64,000 nucleotides of DNA from UBA6244 sp963676875. GTDB lineage: Bacteria > Bacteroidota > Bacteroidia > Bacteroidales > F082. The notes below the pieces were generated by a model that did no database searches, had not been told where the DNA came from, and saw nothing but the letters and a program-made list of their open reading frames with translations. Position numbers and translations under genes: made by a program. Shown one piece after another: positions 9,001 through 18,462 of the stretch. The stretch's first letter is position 1, and the number at the start of each line of letters is the position of its first letter. Location: NCBI GenBank assembly GCA_963676875.1, contig OY781436.1, positions 3,038,001 to 3,102,000 of the forward strand, read 5' to 3'.

Positions 9001-9435
9001 ATGGATCAACCAGCCCCCATCAGAAGCTCCCGACTTACTCTAATCTGTATCCTCACTTTTGTAGGTAGCGGATTGATGACATTTACCAACTTTTCCATGT
9101 TTGCCTTTTTCGATGTTTTTAAACAGGTTTATCAAGAGGGCGGATTAGAACCCTTTCGTTTGAGTAAGGAACAAATGGAGGTAATTAGTCTGATGTTTTC
9201 CGTGTCGCCTGCCTATTACCTTTTTCAGGCAATGGCCTATGGAAGTAGTCTGATGGGAGCTGTTTTCATGTGGAAGTTGCGCAAACCCGGGTTTCACCTG
9301 TATGCCATTGCCCAAATCATGGTGATGATCATTCAGCAAATTTATATGCCATCCTTGCCTTTCCCAACCGCCGAATTGCTGGTCACCATACTGTTTATCG
9401 TGCTTTACGCCCGCCATTTACCTGAAATGAAATAA
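9001..9435 (+). CDS. Small integral membrane protein, function unknown
   Basis: A 144-residue protein with about four predicted membrane helices (near residues 12-32, 61-80, 82-96 and 97-140, the last a pair). I do not recognise a named family. A loop after helix 1 carries charged residues (VYQEGG...RLSKEQ). It starts 18 bp after the ammonia-lyase stop, and its own stop abuts the ATG of the next gene with no gap, so translation of the pair is probably coupled. The two proteins are similar in size and layout and could form one membrane complex; that is inference. Confidence 0.7.
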   Translation: MDQPAPIRSSRLTLICILTFVGSGLMTFTNFSMFAFFDVFKQVYQEGGLEPFRLSKEQMEVISLMFSVSPAYYLFQAMAYGSSLMGAVFMWKLRKPGFHLYAIAQIMVMIIQQIYMPSLPFPTAELLVTILFIVLYARHLPEMK

Positions 9436-9864
9436 ATGATGGAAGAAAATGAAACCAACCGGGAAATTACCCAACCTGCCAAATATCTGAAAAAACCTTT
9501 CCTGCTCAGGGTGATTGCCGTGGGTTCGGTAGTGATGGGCGCTATCGGTATGTTGTTTTTTGGTGCCGTTATCGCGTATCAAATTACCGACGACGAGTTT
9601 GCCCTGAGGTTTCAACGCACCTATTATAATATGGGGGCATTCGAAATTTATCTGTGGTTAGGTTTTGGGTTGTATTTATTGCTACTTATGGCCGGAATTT
9701 TCACCTTCCGCCTTAAACGTGTCAGTATTTGGTTGTTTTTTATTGCTACTTCGGGTTTGGTTGCATTTTCAAGGGTAATCGATCAAAATTATTTGTGGCC
9801 GATGATTTTCCTTTCTTTTGTGTTATTTGTCATTATTTTAGCTTACCATAAAAGGCTTAACTAG
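9436..9864 (+). CDS. Small integral membrane protein, function unknown
   Basis: A 142-residue protein with about four hydrophobic helices after a charged 24-residue N-terminus (MMEENETNREITQPAKYLKK). No catalytic motif is visible. The ATG directly follows the stop of the preceding membrane-protein gene, and a second in-frame ATG at 9439 is equally possible. The pair closes the ammonia-lyase transcription unit. Downstream is a 249-bp gap with a large palindrome and the promoter of the SusC gene. Confidence 0.7.
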   Translation: MMEENETNREITQPAKYLKKPFLLRVIAVGSVVMGAIGMLFFGAVIAYQITDDEFALRFQRTYYNMGAFEIYLWLGFGLYLLLLMAGIFTFRLKRVSIWLFFIATSGLVAFSRVIDQNYLWPMIFLSFVLFVIILAYHKRLN

Positions 9865-9917
9865 CTCATTCAATTGTTATTTATTAACAACATAAGCGAC
9901 AACACAATCCCATATTT

Positions 9918-9955
9918 TTGCCAATTTTAAAATTTCAAACGTTTGAAATTGGCAA
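9918..9955. promoter_or_regulatory. 20-bp perfect palindrome nested in a longer inverted repeat upstream of susC-like gene
   Basis: Bases 9931-9950 form the perfect palindrome AATTTCAAAC/GTTTGAAATT. An outer inverted repeat, TTGCCAATTT against AAATTGGCAA, frames it. There is no long T-run on either side, so a regulator operator is as likely as a terminator for the membrane-protein genes. It lies about 55 bp before the likely SusC promoter. Confidence 0.5.
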
Positions 9956-9978
9956 TTCCTGCACAAAAAATCATACTA

Positions 9979-10012
9979 TTTGTTAAAGCTTGTTAAATAT
10001 TTGCTAAGTTTG
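9979..10012 (+). promoter_or_regulatory. Bacteroidota-type promoter of the SusC/SusD operon
   Basis: TTTG at 9979-9982 and TAAGTTTG at 10005-10012 match the -33 TTG and -7 TAnnTTTG elements, with about 27 bp between centres. The transcript would start near 10019 and give a leader of about 95 nt before the ATG at 10114. Confidence 0.55.
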
Positions 10013-10113
10013 TTGTCTCGATCTTTAAAACCATGTTAAAAGCTCAGAGAAAAAGACACATAAATTTAACATTTATCGTTTTATAACAAATTCATTAACC
10101 AAAAATTATCATT

Positions 10114-13100
10114 ATGAGAAAAATTACAATTTTGCTGGCGTTCTTGTTTATGCTTGGGGCTAATTTGGCCCAGGCGCAAACGAGGACCATTAGTGGTAAG
10201 GTTACCAGTTCAGAAGACGGAAGCGGCCTGCCCGGCGTTACCGTTTTGGTGAAAGGAACCCAAATGGGAACCATTACCGACCTCGACGGTAACTACACAT
10301 TGAATATTGCTCCTGAAAATCAGGTGTTGGTATTCCAATTTGTAGGGATGAAAACCGTAGAAGCAGCTATTGGCAGCCAAACCGAAATCAACGTCACCAT
10401 GGAGCCAGATGTGCATCTGATGGATGAAGTTGTGGTTACTGCGCTGGGTATCTCACGTGAGAAAAAATCACTGGGATATTCTGTGCAAGAAGTTAACGGA
10501 GATGAAGTTACAAAAGGTGCCAGCACCAACGTAGTGAACTCTCTTTCAGGTAGGGTAGCCGGTGTAAGCATCAGCAACTCTTCGGGAAACATGGCCGGTT
10601 CGTCACGTGTGCTTATTAGAGGTGCATCCTCCATGTTAGGAAACAACGAACCTTTGTATGTTGTTGATGGTATTCCTTTGGACAACTCCAACTACAATAC
10701 CACCAATGAAGCTCGCGGAGCAGGTGGTGTTGACTTTGGAAACATGGCTCAGGACATCAACCCCGACGATATCGAAAGCATTTCTGTATTGAAAGGTGCT
10801 AGTGCTGCCGCTCTTTATGGTTCCCGTGCTGCCAATGGTGTAATCATCATTACCACCAAATCAGGCAAGTCGAGAGGAGCCAAAGGCAATAGAATTGGCG
10901 TAACTTTCAACACCGGTATCACAGCTGAACAAGTATTGGTGCTTCCCGATTATCAAAATACTTATGGTGGTGGATATTATACCACATTCGACACCACCAA
11001 TGTAGGTGGTGTGGATGTATTAACTCCGTACTATGGTGCTGACGAAAGCTGGGGTCCCAAAATGGAAGGCCAGCAAGTATATGCCTGGTGGAATGCTTAC
11101 GACTACGAACAAGGCATTACCGACACCCCTCAAACCAGTGCATGGTCTCCTCACCCTGACAACGTAAAAGACTTTTTCCAAACCGGACTATCATACAGAA
11201 ACAGCGTGGCTGTATCTGCCGGCGACGAAGTAAGCAGCTTCAGAGCAGGTTGGACCAATCTTACCCGTAGTGGCGTATTCCCCAACAGCAAACTTACCCG
11301 CAACACCTTCAACTTTAACGGCATGAGCAAGTTTGGAAAAAGACTTACTGCTACTGTTGGTGGTACTTATGTGGTGAATGTAAGCTCAGCCCTTCCCGAA
11401 AACGGATATGGCGACAACTCCATCATGCAGAAATTTGCCCAATGGGGACAACGTTCATGGGATATGGAAAAAATGAAGGATTATAAAAATCCGGACGGTA
11501 CACAAAGAACATGGAACAGAACCAGCGCAACCAATCCTACCCCTGCTTATAGCGATAACCCATACTGGACACAGTATATGAACTACAATACCAATACACG
11601 TAACCGTTTTTACGGAAACGCCAACGTGAAGTATGATATTACCGACTATTTGAACCTGACCGGTGCCATTTATGCCGACCGTTACTCAGACAGAAGAACC
11701 ACTCAAACCGCTGTTTATTCAGCTGCTGAATCGTTCTACAACCTGGAACTGCGTAATTTTGCAGAATACAATGGTGAAGTTCGTTTGAATTTTGACAAAA
11801 TGATCACCGAAACCATTCGTCTGAATGCTTTTGCCGGTTTCAACATGATGGATCAAAAATACACCAGAAACATCCAAACCACCACCGGTGGATTGAGTAT
11901 ACCTGAATTTTATTCATTGGCCAACTCCAACGGACCACTGGATTATGATGACTACCAACGTCATCGTAAAATTAATAGTGTTCTGGGTAGCGTTACTGCC
12001 GAATGGAACCGCATGGTTTATTTGACGTTTACCGGACGTAATGACTGGTCGTCGACCCTGCCAACCACCAACAACTCATATTTCTATCCCGCTGTATCTG
12101 GTAGCTTTGTTTTTTCAGAACTGGCTCCCCTCAAAGATAATGGCATCATTAATTACGGCCAATTAAGACTTGGTTGGGCTCAGGTAGGTAACGATACCGA
12201 TCCTTATCGCTTGTATTCTACCTATGTTCCCGAAACACTTTTTAATGGAAACCCAAGATACACACTACCTTCACAGCTAAACAACAGTGAGTTGAAACCT
12301 GAAAGAACCACTTCCTACGAAATTGGTTTAAACATGAAATTTTTGCGCAACCGCTTGGGATTTGACTTTACCTATTACAATGCCCGCACCAAAGACCAAA
12401 TTTTCCCTGTTGACATTTCGGCCTCTACCGGTTATACCAGCATGATTCGCAATGCCGGTGAAATTGAAAACAAAGGTATTGAGTTGTTGGTATATGGAAC
12501 TCCCGTACAAACTAAGAATTTCAGTTGGGATATTACTGTAAACTACACCAAAAACCAAAACACTGTGTTGTCACTTGAAGACGGTGTAACCTCCCTCCAA
12601 TTGGCTTCACTTTGGGGTGTTTATGTAACTGCCACGGTTGATCAACCTTACGGTATGTTGCAAGGATCGAATTTTGTGTATGACAACCAAGGCCACTTAA
12701 TGGTGGGTACCGACGGAACTTACATGAAATCGCAAACCATTGAAGATTTGGGTAGTGTGCTTCCTGATTGGAATGCCGGTATTCAAAACACCTTCAAATA
12801 CAAAGATTTCAGCCTCGGATTCCTGGTTGACATTCAAGAAGGTGGTACACTTTTCTCAACTACCTATATGTTTGGTGGATGGACAGGTATTTTTGCTGAA
12901 TCTGTTGGACTCAACTCCAGAGGTGTTGAAAAAAGAGCCGATGTGGCTGATGGCGGTGGTGTATTGATAGAAAACACCTACTATGGCGACTTTGACGCTG
13001 ACGGAAACGTTATTTACACAGATGCCAATGGCAACCCAAGTGACGTACCTGTATTGAACGAAACCTATGTGGATGCATACGAATATGCTTCAGCCAACTA

Positions 13101-13374
13101 TTTTGGTCCCCGTGCCATCAATACATTCAGCACCCGTTACATCAAATTACGCGATGTAAACTTCACCTGGAATCTTCCCAAGAAATGGATGAACAACACC
13201 TTTATCTATGGTGCATCACTTACCCTACACGCCGGCAACCTGGCCATTTGGAATGCAGAACTCAAAAACATCGATCCTGAACAAGCTACCAACTCAGGTA
13301 ACGTACAAGGTATCGAAGGTGGAGCCAACCCAAGTACCAGAACATTTGGTTTCAATTTAAAAATTGATTTTTAA
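10114..13374 (+). CDS. SusC/RagA-family TonB-linked outer membrane transporter
   Basis: A 1086-residue outer-membrane receptor that, with its SusD partner, imports oligosaccharides or peptides using TonB energy. Residues 1-22 are a signal peptide ending AQAQ. A carboxypeptidase-regulatory-like domain follows (about 25-105, SGKVTSSEDGSGLPGVTVLVKG). The TonB box/plug region begins near MDEVVVTALG, with the SusC-signature plug text GVSISNSSGNMAGSSRVLIRG and a long beta-barrel to the C-terminal aromatic IDF. No glycoside hydrolase, sigma factor or anti-sigma gene is adjacent, so the substrate is not evident. A peptide or general nutrient role is as likely as a glycan. The SusD gene follows after 36 bp. 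Confidence 0.95.
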   Translation: MRKITILLAFLFMLGANLAQAQTRTISGKVTSSEDGSGLPGVTVLVKGTQMGTITDLDGNYTLNIAPENQVLVFQFVGMKTVEAAIGSQTEINVTMEPDVHLMDEVVVTALGISREKKSLGYSVQEVNGDEVTKGASTNVVNSLSGRVAGVSISNSSGNMAGSSRVLIRGASSMLGNNEPLYVVDGIPLDNSNYNTTNEARGAGGVDFGNMAQDINPDDIESISVLKGASAAALYGSRAANGVIIITTKSGKSRGAKGNRIGVTFNTGITAEQVLVLPDYQNTYGGGYYTTFDTTNVGGVDVLTPYYGADESWGPKMEGQQVYAWWNAYDYEQGITDTPQTSAWSPHPDNVKDFFQTGLSYRNSVAVSAGDEVSSFRAGWTNLTRSGVFPNSKLTRNTFNFNGMSKFGKRLTATVGGTYVVNVSSALPENGYGDNSIMQKFAQWGQRSWDMEKMKDYKNPDGTQRTWNRTSATNPTPAYSDNPYWTQYMNYNTNTRNRFYGNANVKYDITDYLNLTGAIYADRYSDRRTTQTAVYSAAESFYNLELRNFAEYNGEVRLNFDKMITETIRLNAFAGFNMMDQKYTRNIQTTTGGLSIPEFYSLANSNGPLDYDDYQRHRKINSVLGSVTAEWNRMVYLTFTGRNDWSSTLPTTNNSYFYPAVSGSFVFSELAPLKDNGIINYGQLRLGWAQVGNDTDPYRLYSTYVPETLFNGNPRYTLPSQLNNSELKPERTTSYEIGLNMKFLRNRLGFDFTYYNARTKDQIFPVDISASTGYTSMIRNAGEIENKGIELLVYGTPVQTKNFSWDITVNYTKNQNTVLSLEDGVTSLQLASLWGVYVTATVDQPYGMLQGSNFVYDNQGHLMVGTDGTYMKSQTIEDLGSVLPDWNAGIQNTFKYKDFSLGFLVDIQEGGTLFSTTYMFGGWTGIFAESVGLNSRGVEKRADVADGGGVLIENTYYGDFDADGNVIYTDANGNPSDVPVLNETYVDAYEYASANYFGPRAINTFSTRYIKLRDVNFTWNLPKKWMNNTFIYGASLTLHAGNLAIWNAELKNIDPEQATNSGNVQGIEGGANPSTRTFGFNLKIDF

Positions 13375-13410
13375 TCAGTTGAATATTTATTCATTAAAAA
13401 AGAATTAAAC

Positions 13411-14874
13411 ATGAAAAAAATATCTAATAAAACTATTGTTCTCTTCTCCGCCCTTTTATTCCTGATGATAGGATGTACGAAGGATTTTGAGGACATCAAT
13501 ACCAATCCCAACGAGCCGACGCTGGTACCCACAGAGTACCTGTTGACCAACGCCGAGTTCAGACTCAACGACTACAGATGGGACGAATGGTGGAATGCAC
13601 GCCAAGGATTGGTTTACGCACAATATTGGTCACAAACGGCTTACACAGAAGAAAGTCGCTACGAACCCCGCGTAAACATCACCAACTCCTATTGGGGATA
13701 TTTCTACACCAACCTGATGGATCTTCAGAACATCATTGAAATCAACACCAATGAGGATACCAAGGGTGCTGCTGCCGCCAGCGGACCCAACGAAAACCAA
13801 ATTGCTGTGGCACGTATCCTGAAGGCCCATACTTTCCAGATGCTGACTGACATTTGGGGTGACGTTCCCTATTTTGATGCGCTTAAAGGTATCGAAAACA
13901 CGGCACCTTCCTATACTCCTCAACAGGAAATCTATGCCGACTTGCTGAAAGAACTCACCGAAGCACAGGCCATGATTGTTGATGGTGACATCAATGGCGA
14001 CATTATTTATGGTGGTGACATGACCAAATGGAAAAAGTTTGCCAACTCACTGCGTATGCGGGTGGCTCTTCGCACTTCCAAGGTAAATCCTGCCTTCAAA
14101 ACCGAAATTGAAGCTGCCATCGCTGCCGGTGCTTTTACCAGCTACGAAGACGATGCTTACTTCCAATTCGACAACATTGCTCCAGGATACAACCCATTGT
14201 ACGAAGCCATCGTGGTAAGCGGTCGTCCACCGGATTTCGCAGTTAGCGAACCCCTGATCAACATGCTCTTGAGCACCAACGACCCACGTTTACCCTTCTA
14301 CGCTGACAAAGCTGTTGCCTTTGCCTCCACCGATACTCCTTATCGCGGATTGCCTTATGGTCTGAACGCCACCGAAGCTCCCGGTATCGCTGGTCCCGGA
14401 AGTGAAAATGTAAGCCTTCCTTCAGCTGATATTGTGGTTGCCCCCAACGCCAAAGCCTGGATGATGACCTATGGTGAAGTTTGCTTCATCAAATCGGAAA
14501 TCATGGGATGGGATCAAACAGAATACGAAAAAGGTATCGAAGCTTCCATGCTTACATGGGGTGTTGACCCTGCCGACATTGCCACCTATCTGGCTACTGT
14601 AGCTCCTGCAAGTGCCAAAACCGTTGGTGAACAAAAATGGTTAGGTATGTATATGCAAGGAAACCAGGGATGGTTTGAATGGAGAAGAACCGGTTATCCC
14701 GAACTGAGTGGCCCTGTTGCAGGTCCGTTGGGTGATGTTGGAACAAGAAACCTTCCTTCCAGATTATTTTATCCTGAACGTGAGCAGGTAACCAACTTGG
14801 TGGCTTATGAAGCTGCTGTTGCAAGTCAGGGCCTCGACCAACTCTTTACCAGGGTATGGTGGGATGCTCCATGA
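13411..14874 (+). CDS. SusD/RagB-family nutrient-binding outer membrane lipoprotein
   Basis: A 487-residue surface lipoprotein that should act as the lid and ligand-binding partner of the preceding SusC-type channel. The signal ends in a lipobox (LMIGC, Cys about 22), followed by TKDFEDINTNPNEP, the typical opening of the SusD-like group 2 family. The helical TPR-like region contains AVARILKAHTFQMLTDIWGDVPYFDAL, a strong family signature. The C-terminal segment ends FTRVWWDAP. It is in one operon with the SusC gene and ends at a strong intrinsic terminator. Confidence 0.94.
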   Translation: MKKISNKTIVLFSALLFLMIGCTKDFEDINTNPNEPTLVPTEYLLTNAEFRLNDYRWDEWWNARQGLVYAQYWSQTAYTEESRYEPRVNITNSYWGYFYTNLMDLQNIIEINTNEDTKGAAAASGPNENQIAVARILKAHTFQMLTDIWGDVPYFDALKGIENTAPSYTPQQEIYADLLKELTEAQAMIVDGDINGDIIYGGDMTKWKKFANSLRMRVALRTSKVNPAFKTEIEAAIAAGAFTSYEDDAYFQFDNIAPGYNPLYEAIVVSGRPPDFAVSEPLINMLLSTNDPRLPFYADKAVAFASTDTPYRGLPYGLNATEAPGIAGPGSENVSLPSADIVVAPNAKAWMMTYGEVCFIKSEIMGWDQTEYEKGIEASMLTWGVDPADIATYLATVAPASAKTVGEQKWLGMYMQGNQGWFEWRRTGYPELSGPVAGPLGDVGTRNLPSRLFYPEREQVTNLVAYEAAVASQGLDQLFTRVWWDAP

Positions 14875-14891
14875 TGAAATAATAACTTGAT

Positions 14892-14929
14892 AAAAAGAGG
14901 CTGTCTATTTTGGGCAGCCTCTTTTTTTT
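14892..14929 (+). terminator. Intrinsic terminator of the SusC/SusD operon
   Basis: A stem of AGAGGCTG against CAGCCTCT with an 11-nt loop (14904-14914), preceded by an A-run and followed by eight T. It sits 18 bp after the SusD stop. Confidence 0.9.
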
Positions 14930-15307
14930 AGCGAATTAGGGACAGACAGAACTACTCTCTCATAATTGCTTGATTATGCCAAACCGGTATCATGTTTCAA
15001 ATTGGCCAGAAGGGCTATTCTGATTTGAATGAAATGTTTGAATCTCTCCGGAGAAGTCTTTCATTAATCAGTAATTTTATCGATCTATGTGCAAGCAAAT
15101 CCTAAAAACAGAATAGGTAATTTATTGACAGGCCACATCTTGTCAAACTAAACGATACATGTTAGAAATACTGAGCTCGGATATTAACCAACACTCTCTT
15201 TGCAACAAATTCATTGGCTAACACATGGTACACGAGATGATGTCGCCTGTCGGAGATGAATTCTTTGTTTCGGATGGAAGTAATTTGCTCTGCGGATTAG
15301 TTCATAC
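14930..15307. other. Gap without a recognisable gene
   Basis: About 380 bp between the SusCD terminator and the convergent M23 gene. I see no coding frame of note and none of the hairpin repeats. A short inverted repeat, TTCAAAT against ATTTGAA, lies at about 14997-15031. The stretch could be decayed sequence. Confidence 0.5.
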
Positions 15308-16531
15308 CTAAAACCCCAACTTCCTCTCATACAACCTTACCACACTATCGAAAGCCTGCTGATAGGCCGTGTCGATAGGTAAACTGGGTGGTGATTCAAC
15401 CTTGAGCGGGTCGATGGCCTGACCATTGCGATAAAACCTAAAATCGAGGTGCGGACCGGTGGCGAGGCCTGTTTTGCCCACATATCCAATCAATTCTCCC
15501 TGCCGCACATGCTTGCCAACGGTCATGCCCTTGGCATATCCCTTGAGGTGCATGTAGGTGGTGGAATAGGTGCCGTTGTGTTTGATGGAAATATAATTTC
15601 CCCCACCTCTTTTTTGGTAGCCTTTTTTTATCACGGTACCATCGCCTACCGAATAAACTGGTGTTCCAGAGGGTGCTGCATAATCCACCCCATGATGGGG
15701 TCGCCTTATTTTGAGTACCGGATGCATCCGGCTGTTAGAAAATCGTGAACTTATGCGGGTATAACGCAAGGGCGCTTTCAAAAATGTTCGTTGCAGGCTG
15801 CTGCCCTTTTCATCGAAATAGTCGCCTTTGTCGTTTTGTACAAAATAAAAAGCATACAAACTGTCGCCGCCATGTATCATAAGTGTGGCTTCTACCCTAC
15901 CTAAACCGATATATTTACCATCCACAAAATGCTTTTGGTAAATGGCCTTATAGGTATCGCCCTTTTGTAAGCCGAAAAAATCGATGGTCCAGGCATAGAT
16001 TTCCGAAAGCTCGTTGGCCAGGTTGGGGTCAGCATTGATAGTTACCAACGAATTCCACAATGATGACTCAATGGTTCCCTCAATGGAATCCATGACTATT
16101 TCAATGGTTTTTTGACCCAGGGAGGCCGTCACCGTGTCGTTCAGGTTGTAAAGCACATAGGAAACCGGAGATATTTCATAAATAAAGTAAAGGGGCTTGG
16201 GTACCGAATCACGGGTGGAAATAATGCTGTAGTTGTTACCCGAACGGATGCGCCGCACATCGAAGGTGTCGCGGGTATGCCGGGCCAGGTAGTCAATCAT
16301 GCCATAGCTTACCCCATGTCGCAGCAGGATATCCGAAAGAAACTCATTTTTCTTCACCACGCCTTCAAACACATCCAGGCTATCCACCACAATGCCATAG
16401 GCCAGGGTGGGTTCGGTCACCACCACTTCCTCTGCGAGTTGTTCTGATGCATTATCCGGATTTTGCGACGACTGGCACGAAGCCAAAAACAGCATGAAAC
16501 TAACCATGCTTATTGAAATGAAACCTTTCAT
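15308..16531 (-). CDS. M23-family metallopeptidase lipoprotein (cell-wall endopeptidase)
   Basis: A 407-residue lipoprotein with lipobox FLASC (Cys 19). A LysM/OapA-like middle region (LSDILLRHGVSYGMIDYLAR, and a second lobe near residue 180) precedes a C-terminal M23 domain. Zinc ligands are in HHGVD, and the YMHLKG and TGPHLDFRF segments complete the active site. The last motif reads HLD where most active enzymes have HxH, a variant I have seen in Bacteroidota homologues but which changes one expected ligand. The expected role is cutting peptidoglycan cross-links in the periplasm during growth. It is 43 bp downstream of lgt on the same strand, fitting co-expression with an envelope gene. 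Confidence 0.88.
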   Translation of the reverse strand: MKGFISISMVSFMLFLASCQSSQNPDNASEQLAEEVVVTEPTLAYGIVVDSLDVFEGVVKKNEFLSDILLRHGVSYGMIDYLARHTRDTFDVRRIRSGNNYSIISTRDSVPKPLYFIYEISPVSYVLYNLNDTVTASLGQKTIEIVMDSIEGTIESSLWNSLVTINADPNLANELSEIYAWTIDFFGLQKGDTYKAIYQKHFVDGKYIGLGRVEATLMIHGGDSLYAFYFVQNDKGDYFDEKGSSLQRTFLKAPLRYTRISSRFSNSRMHPVLKIRRPHHGVDYAAPSGTPVYSVGDGTVIKKGYQKRGGGNYISIKHNGTYSTTYMHLKGYAKGMTVGKHVRQGELIGYVGKTGLATGPHLDFRFYRNGQAIDPLKVESPPSLPIDTAYQQAFDSVVRLYERKLGF

Positions 16532-16574
16532 AATCTGTAATGGAAAATGGTGAAATGTTAGAGGATAATAAACA

Positions 16575-17405
16575 TCAATCGGCTTGCTTTATTGCCTTAT
16601 TTCTTGTATAATACAGAATAACGAAGCCACCTATGACAAACGGGATACTCAATAACTGACCCATGTTGAGCAACATATGCTGCTCAAAATTAACCTGAGG
16701 CAGTTTGATGAATTCGATGAAAAAACGCACGGTAAACAAAACAATCAAAAAATAGGCGAAAATGCGTCCTTCCACCGGATGACCATCGTGTTTGTAATAA
16801 TACCAATACAGAAATCCAAACAAGAGCAAATAACTCAGCGCTTCATATATTTGGGTGGGATGATGGGCAATGGTGTATCCGGGACCGAAATCTCTCACAA
16901 AAATAAACCCCCAGGGCAAGGTGGTTACATCGCCATAAATCTCCGAATTCATGAGGTTGCCCATACGAATTAAAAATCCCGCCAGGGCCGTTACCAACAC
17001 CACATGGTCGAGTACCCAGAAATAATGCTTGTGGTATTTTTTGGAAAAGAAATACAGCCCAATGAGTATGCCCACCGCAGCACCATGACTGGCAAGCCCT
17101 CCTTCCCAAATTTTAAGTATTTCGATGGGGTGAGCCAGATAATACTCGGGTTCGTAAAACAGACAATGACCTAATCTTGCTCCAATAATGGTAAAAATCA
17201 GCATGTAGGTAGCCAGATCGTCGAGCACTTTGATGGGAACGCCTTCCTTTTTGAACATTTTTTGCAAAATGAGGTAGCCAAACACAAATCCCAATGCAAA
17301 CAAGAGTCCGTACCAACGCACAGAAAAACCACCAACTATAGGCCAGGTTTCGGGAAGTATGAATATTTCAGGTCGTACATTCCAAACAATATCGAGGAGG
17401 AGCAT
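16575..17405 (-). CDS. lgt: Phosphatidylglycerol--prolipoprotein diacylglyceryl transferase
   Basis: A 276-residue seven-helix inner-membrane enzyme that transfers diacylglycerol from phosphatidylglycerol to the lipobox cysteine of prolipoproteins, the first step of lipoprotein maturation. Key features are visible: GGLASHGAA with the conserved His (about 107), the RMGNLMNSEIYG signature with Arg 147, and HPTQIYEAL further on. Length matches the family. Many lipoproteins in this window depend on this enzyme. It starts 32 bp after the end of the heme operon on the same strand and may be read from it. Confidence 0.95.
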   Translation of the reverse strand: MLLLDIVWNVRPEIFILPETWPIVGGFSVRWYGLLFALGFVFGYLILQKMFKKEGVPIKVLDDLATYMLIFTIIGARLGHCLFYEPEYYLAHPIEILKIWEGGLASHGAAVGILIGLYFFSKKYHKHYFWVLDHVVLVTALAGFLIRMGNLMNSEIYGDVTTLPWGFIFVRDFGPGYTIAHHPTQIYEALSYLLLFGFLYWYYYKHDGHPVEGRIFAYFLIVLFTVRFFIEFIKLPQVNFEQHMLLNMGQLLSIPFVIGGFVILYYTRNKAIKQAD

Positions 17406-17437
17406 AGTTTAAACTTTTGCGCAAAGTTAGTAATTTG

Positions 17438-18460
17438 CTATAACCGCCGGTATTCAAAGGTAGGATATCCTTTTTCACCCGTTTCCGGTTCGTAAAAACT
17501 GGTAAAGCGCAACTTATAGTAAACTCCCGTCCGTGTTTGGATAAAATAATTGTAGTTGGGCCGACATTTATAGTAAAAATCACCACCATTGATGTCGCCA
17601 AACAATTCTTTCCAGTCGTAGCCAATGGCATCGGGCTGTCGTGTGAAGGGCAGATACAACACATCGTCCACGGTTACATCGTTGAAAACCATGGTGGAGT
17701 CGAAATGTACGGCCACATCTGACGTATTAATGAGCACTCCCGTTAACAGATAGGGGTAATCCTGACCTTCATCGGTGGTAAGCATAGTGGTGTATTGGGT
17801 GAAAAGCAAATCCCAGTTATCAGTTGTTGGCTCGGTTTGCACTGTCTCATTGGTTTCAAAACTGAACTGAATGGTGTTGTAACCCGGGTCTTTGGCAACT
17901 TCCACCTCATGCAAATCGGAGTTATCCATGCGGCAGTAGCTGAAATAATAGCGGTCGCCCACCATCTTACGAAAGATCACCTTTCGTAACCCCAAAGGAT
18001 TTCCAAGCCCGTCGATTCCGCGGTTGATGACAAAAACCTGTTGTGGGTAACTGGTGTCAGAACCGGAAATCCGCATCCAATCGGGAAACGCCAACGAATC
18101 GGGGTTGCCGCTGGAAGCATCAAACCGCCAATCGAGACCTAAAGTATCGGTAACTTGCTCAAAATCTGTGGCATTGGTGGGAGCGGCCATCATAAAACTG
18201 GCCGAGTTGAGACGAATGGCAAAACCGGTGTCGATGGAAGAAAACATCAAATCGTAATCGCTTTTAATGTTCTGCGACACCTGTTCATGATTCGCCAAAT
18301 TAAAATAAACCTGGTTGACATAATACTGCGTCATGGCAATCATTTCCACCTTGGTAGTATCCACCGGATGAGGTGCAATTTTAACATCTTCCTTAAAACA
18401 TCCTGTGGTACCGATAAAAATCAGCAACATACCTGTCAAGGGAACTAAAATATTTTTCAT
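17438..18460 (-). CDS. HmuY-like heme-binding outer membrane lipoprotein
   Basis: A 340-residue lipoprotein with lipobox GTTGC (Cys 21). The layout matches the HmuY family: an N-terminal lobe, a NWDLLFTQYTT motif around the middle followed by YPYLLTGVLINTS, and a C-terminal half ending YYKLRFTSFY...GEKGYPTFEYR. HmuY of Porphyromonas binds heme at the cell surface and passes it to a TonB receptor. The actual heme ligands cannot be assigned by eye. It starts only 2 bp after the TonB receptor stop, so it is in the same operon. The product of the first gene of the operon carries a related NTWDLLFTKF domain, so two HmuY-like proteins serve one receptor. Confidence 0.82.
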   Translation of the reverse strand: MKNILVPLTGMLLIFIGTTGCFKEDVKIAPHPVDTTKVEMIAMTQYYVNQVYFNLANHEQVSQNIKSDYDLMFSSIDTGFAIRLNSASFMMAAPTNATDFEQVTDTLGLDWRFDASSGNPDSLAFPDWMRISGSDTSYPQQVFVINRGIDGLGNPLGLRKVIFRKMVGDRYYFSYCRMDNSDLHEVEVAKDPGYNTIQFSFETNETVQTEPTTDNWDLLFTQYTTMLTTDEGQDYPYLLTGVLINTSDVAVHFDSTMVFNDVTVDDVLYLPFTRQPDAIGYDWKELFGDINGGDFYYKCRPNYNYFIQTRTGVYYKLRFTSFYEPETGEKGYPTFEYRRL

Positions 18461-18462
18461 GG

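Noticed and set aside
10114..14874. SusC/SusD pair as a polysaccharide utilisation locus
   Set aside because: No glycoside hydrolase, sulfatase or regulator is adjacent, so calling it a PUL is not supported.
14930..15307. Possible small RNA or tRNA in the gap
   Set aside because: No cloverleaf, promoter or terminator could be recognised; only a weak 7-bp inverted repeat is present.
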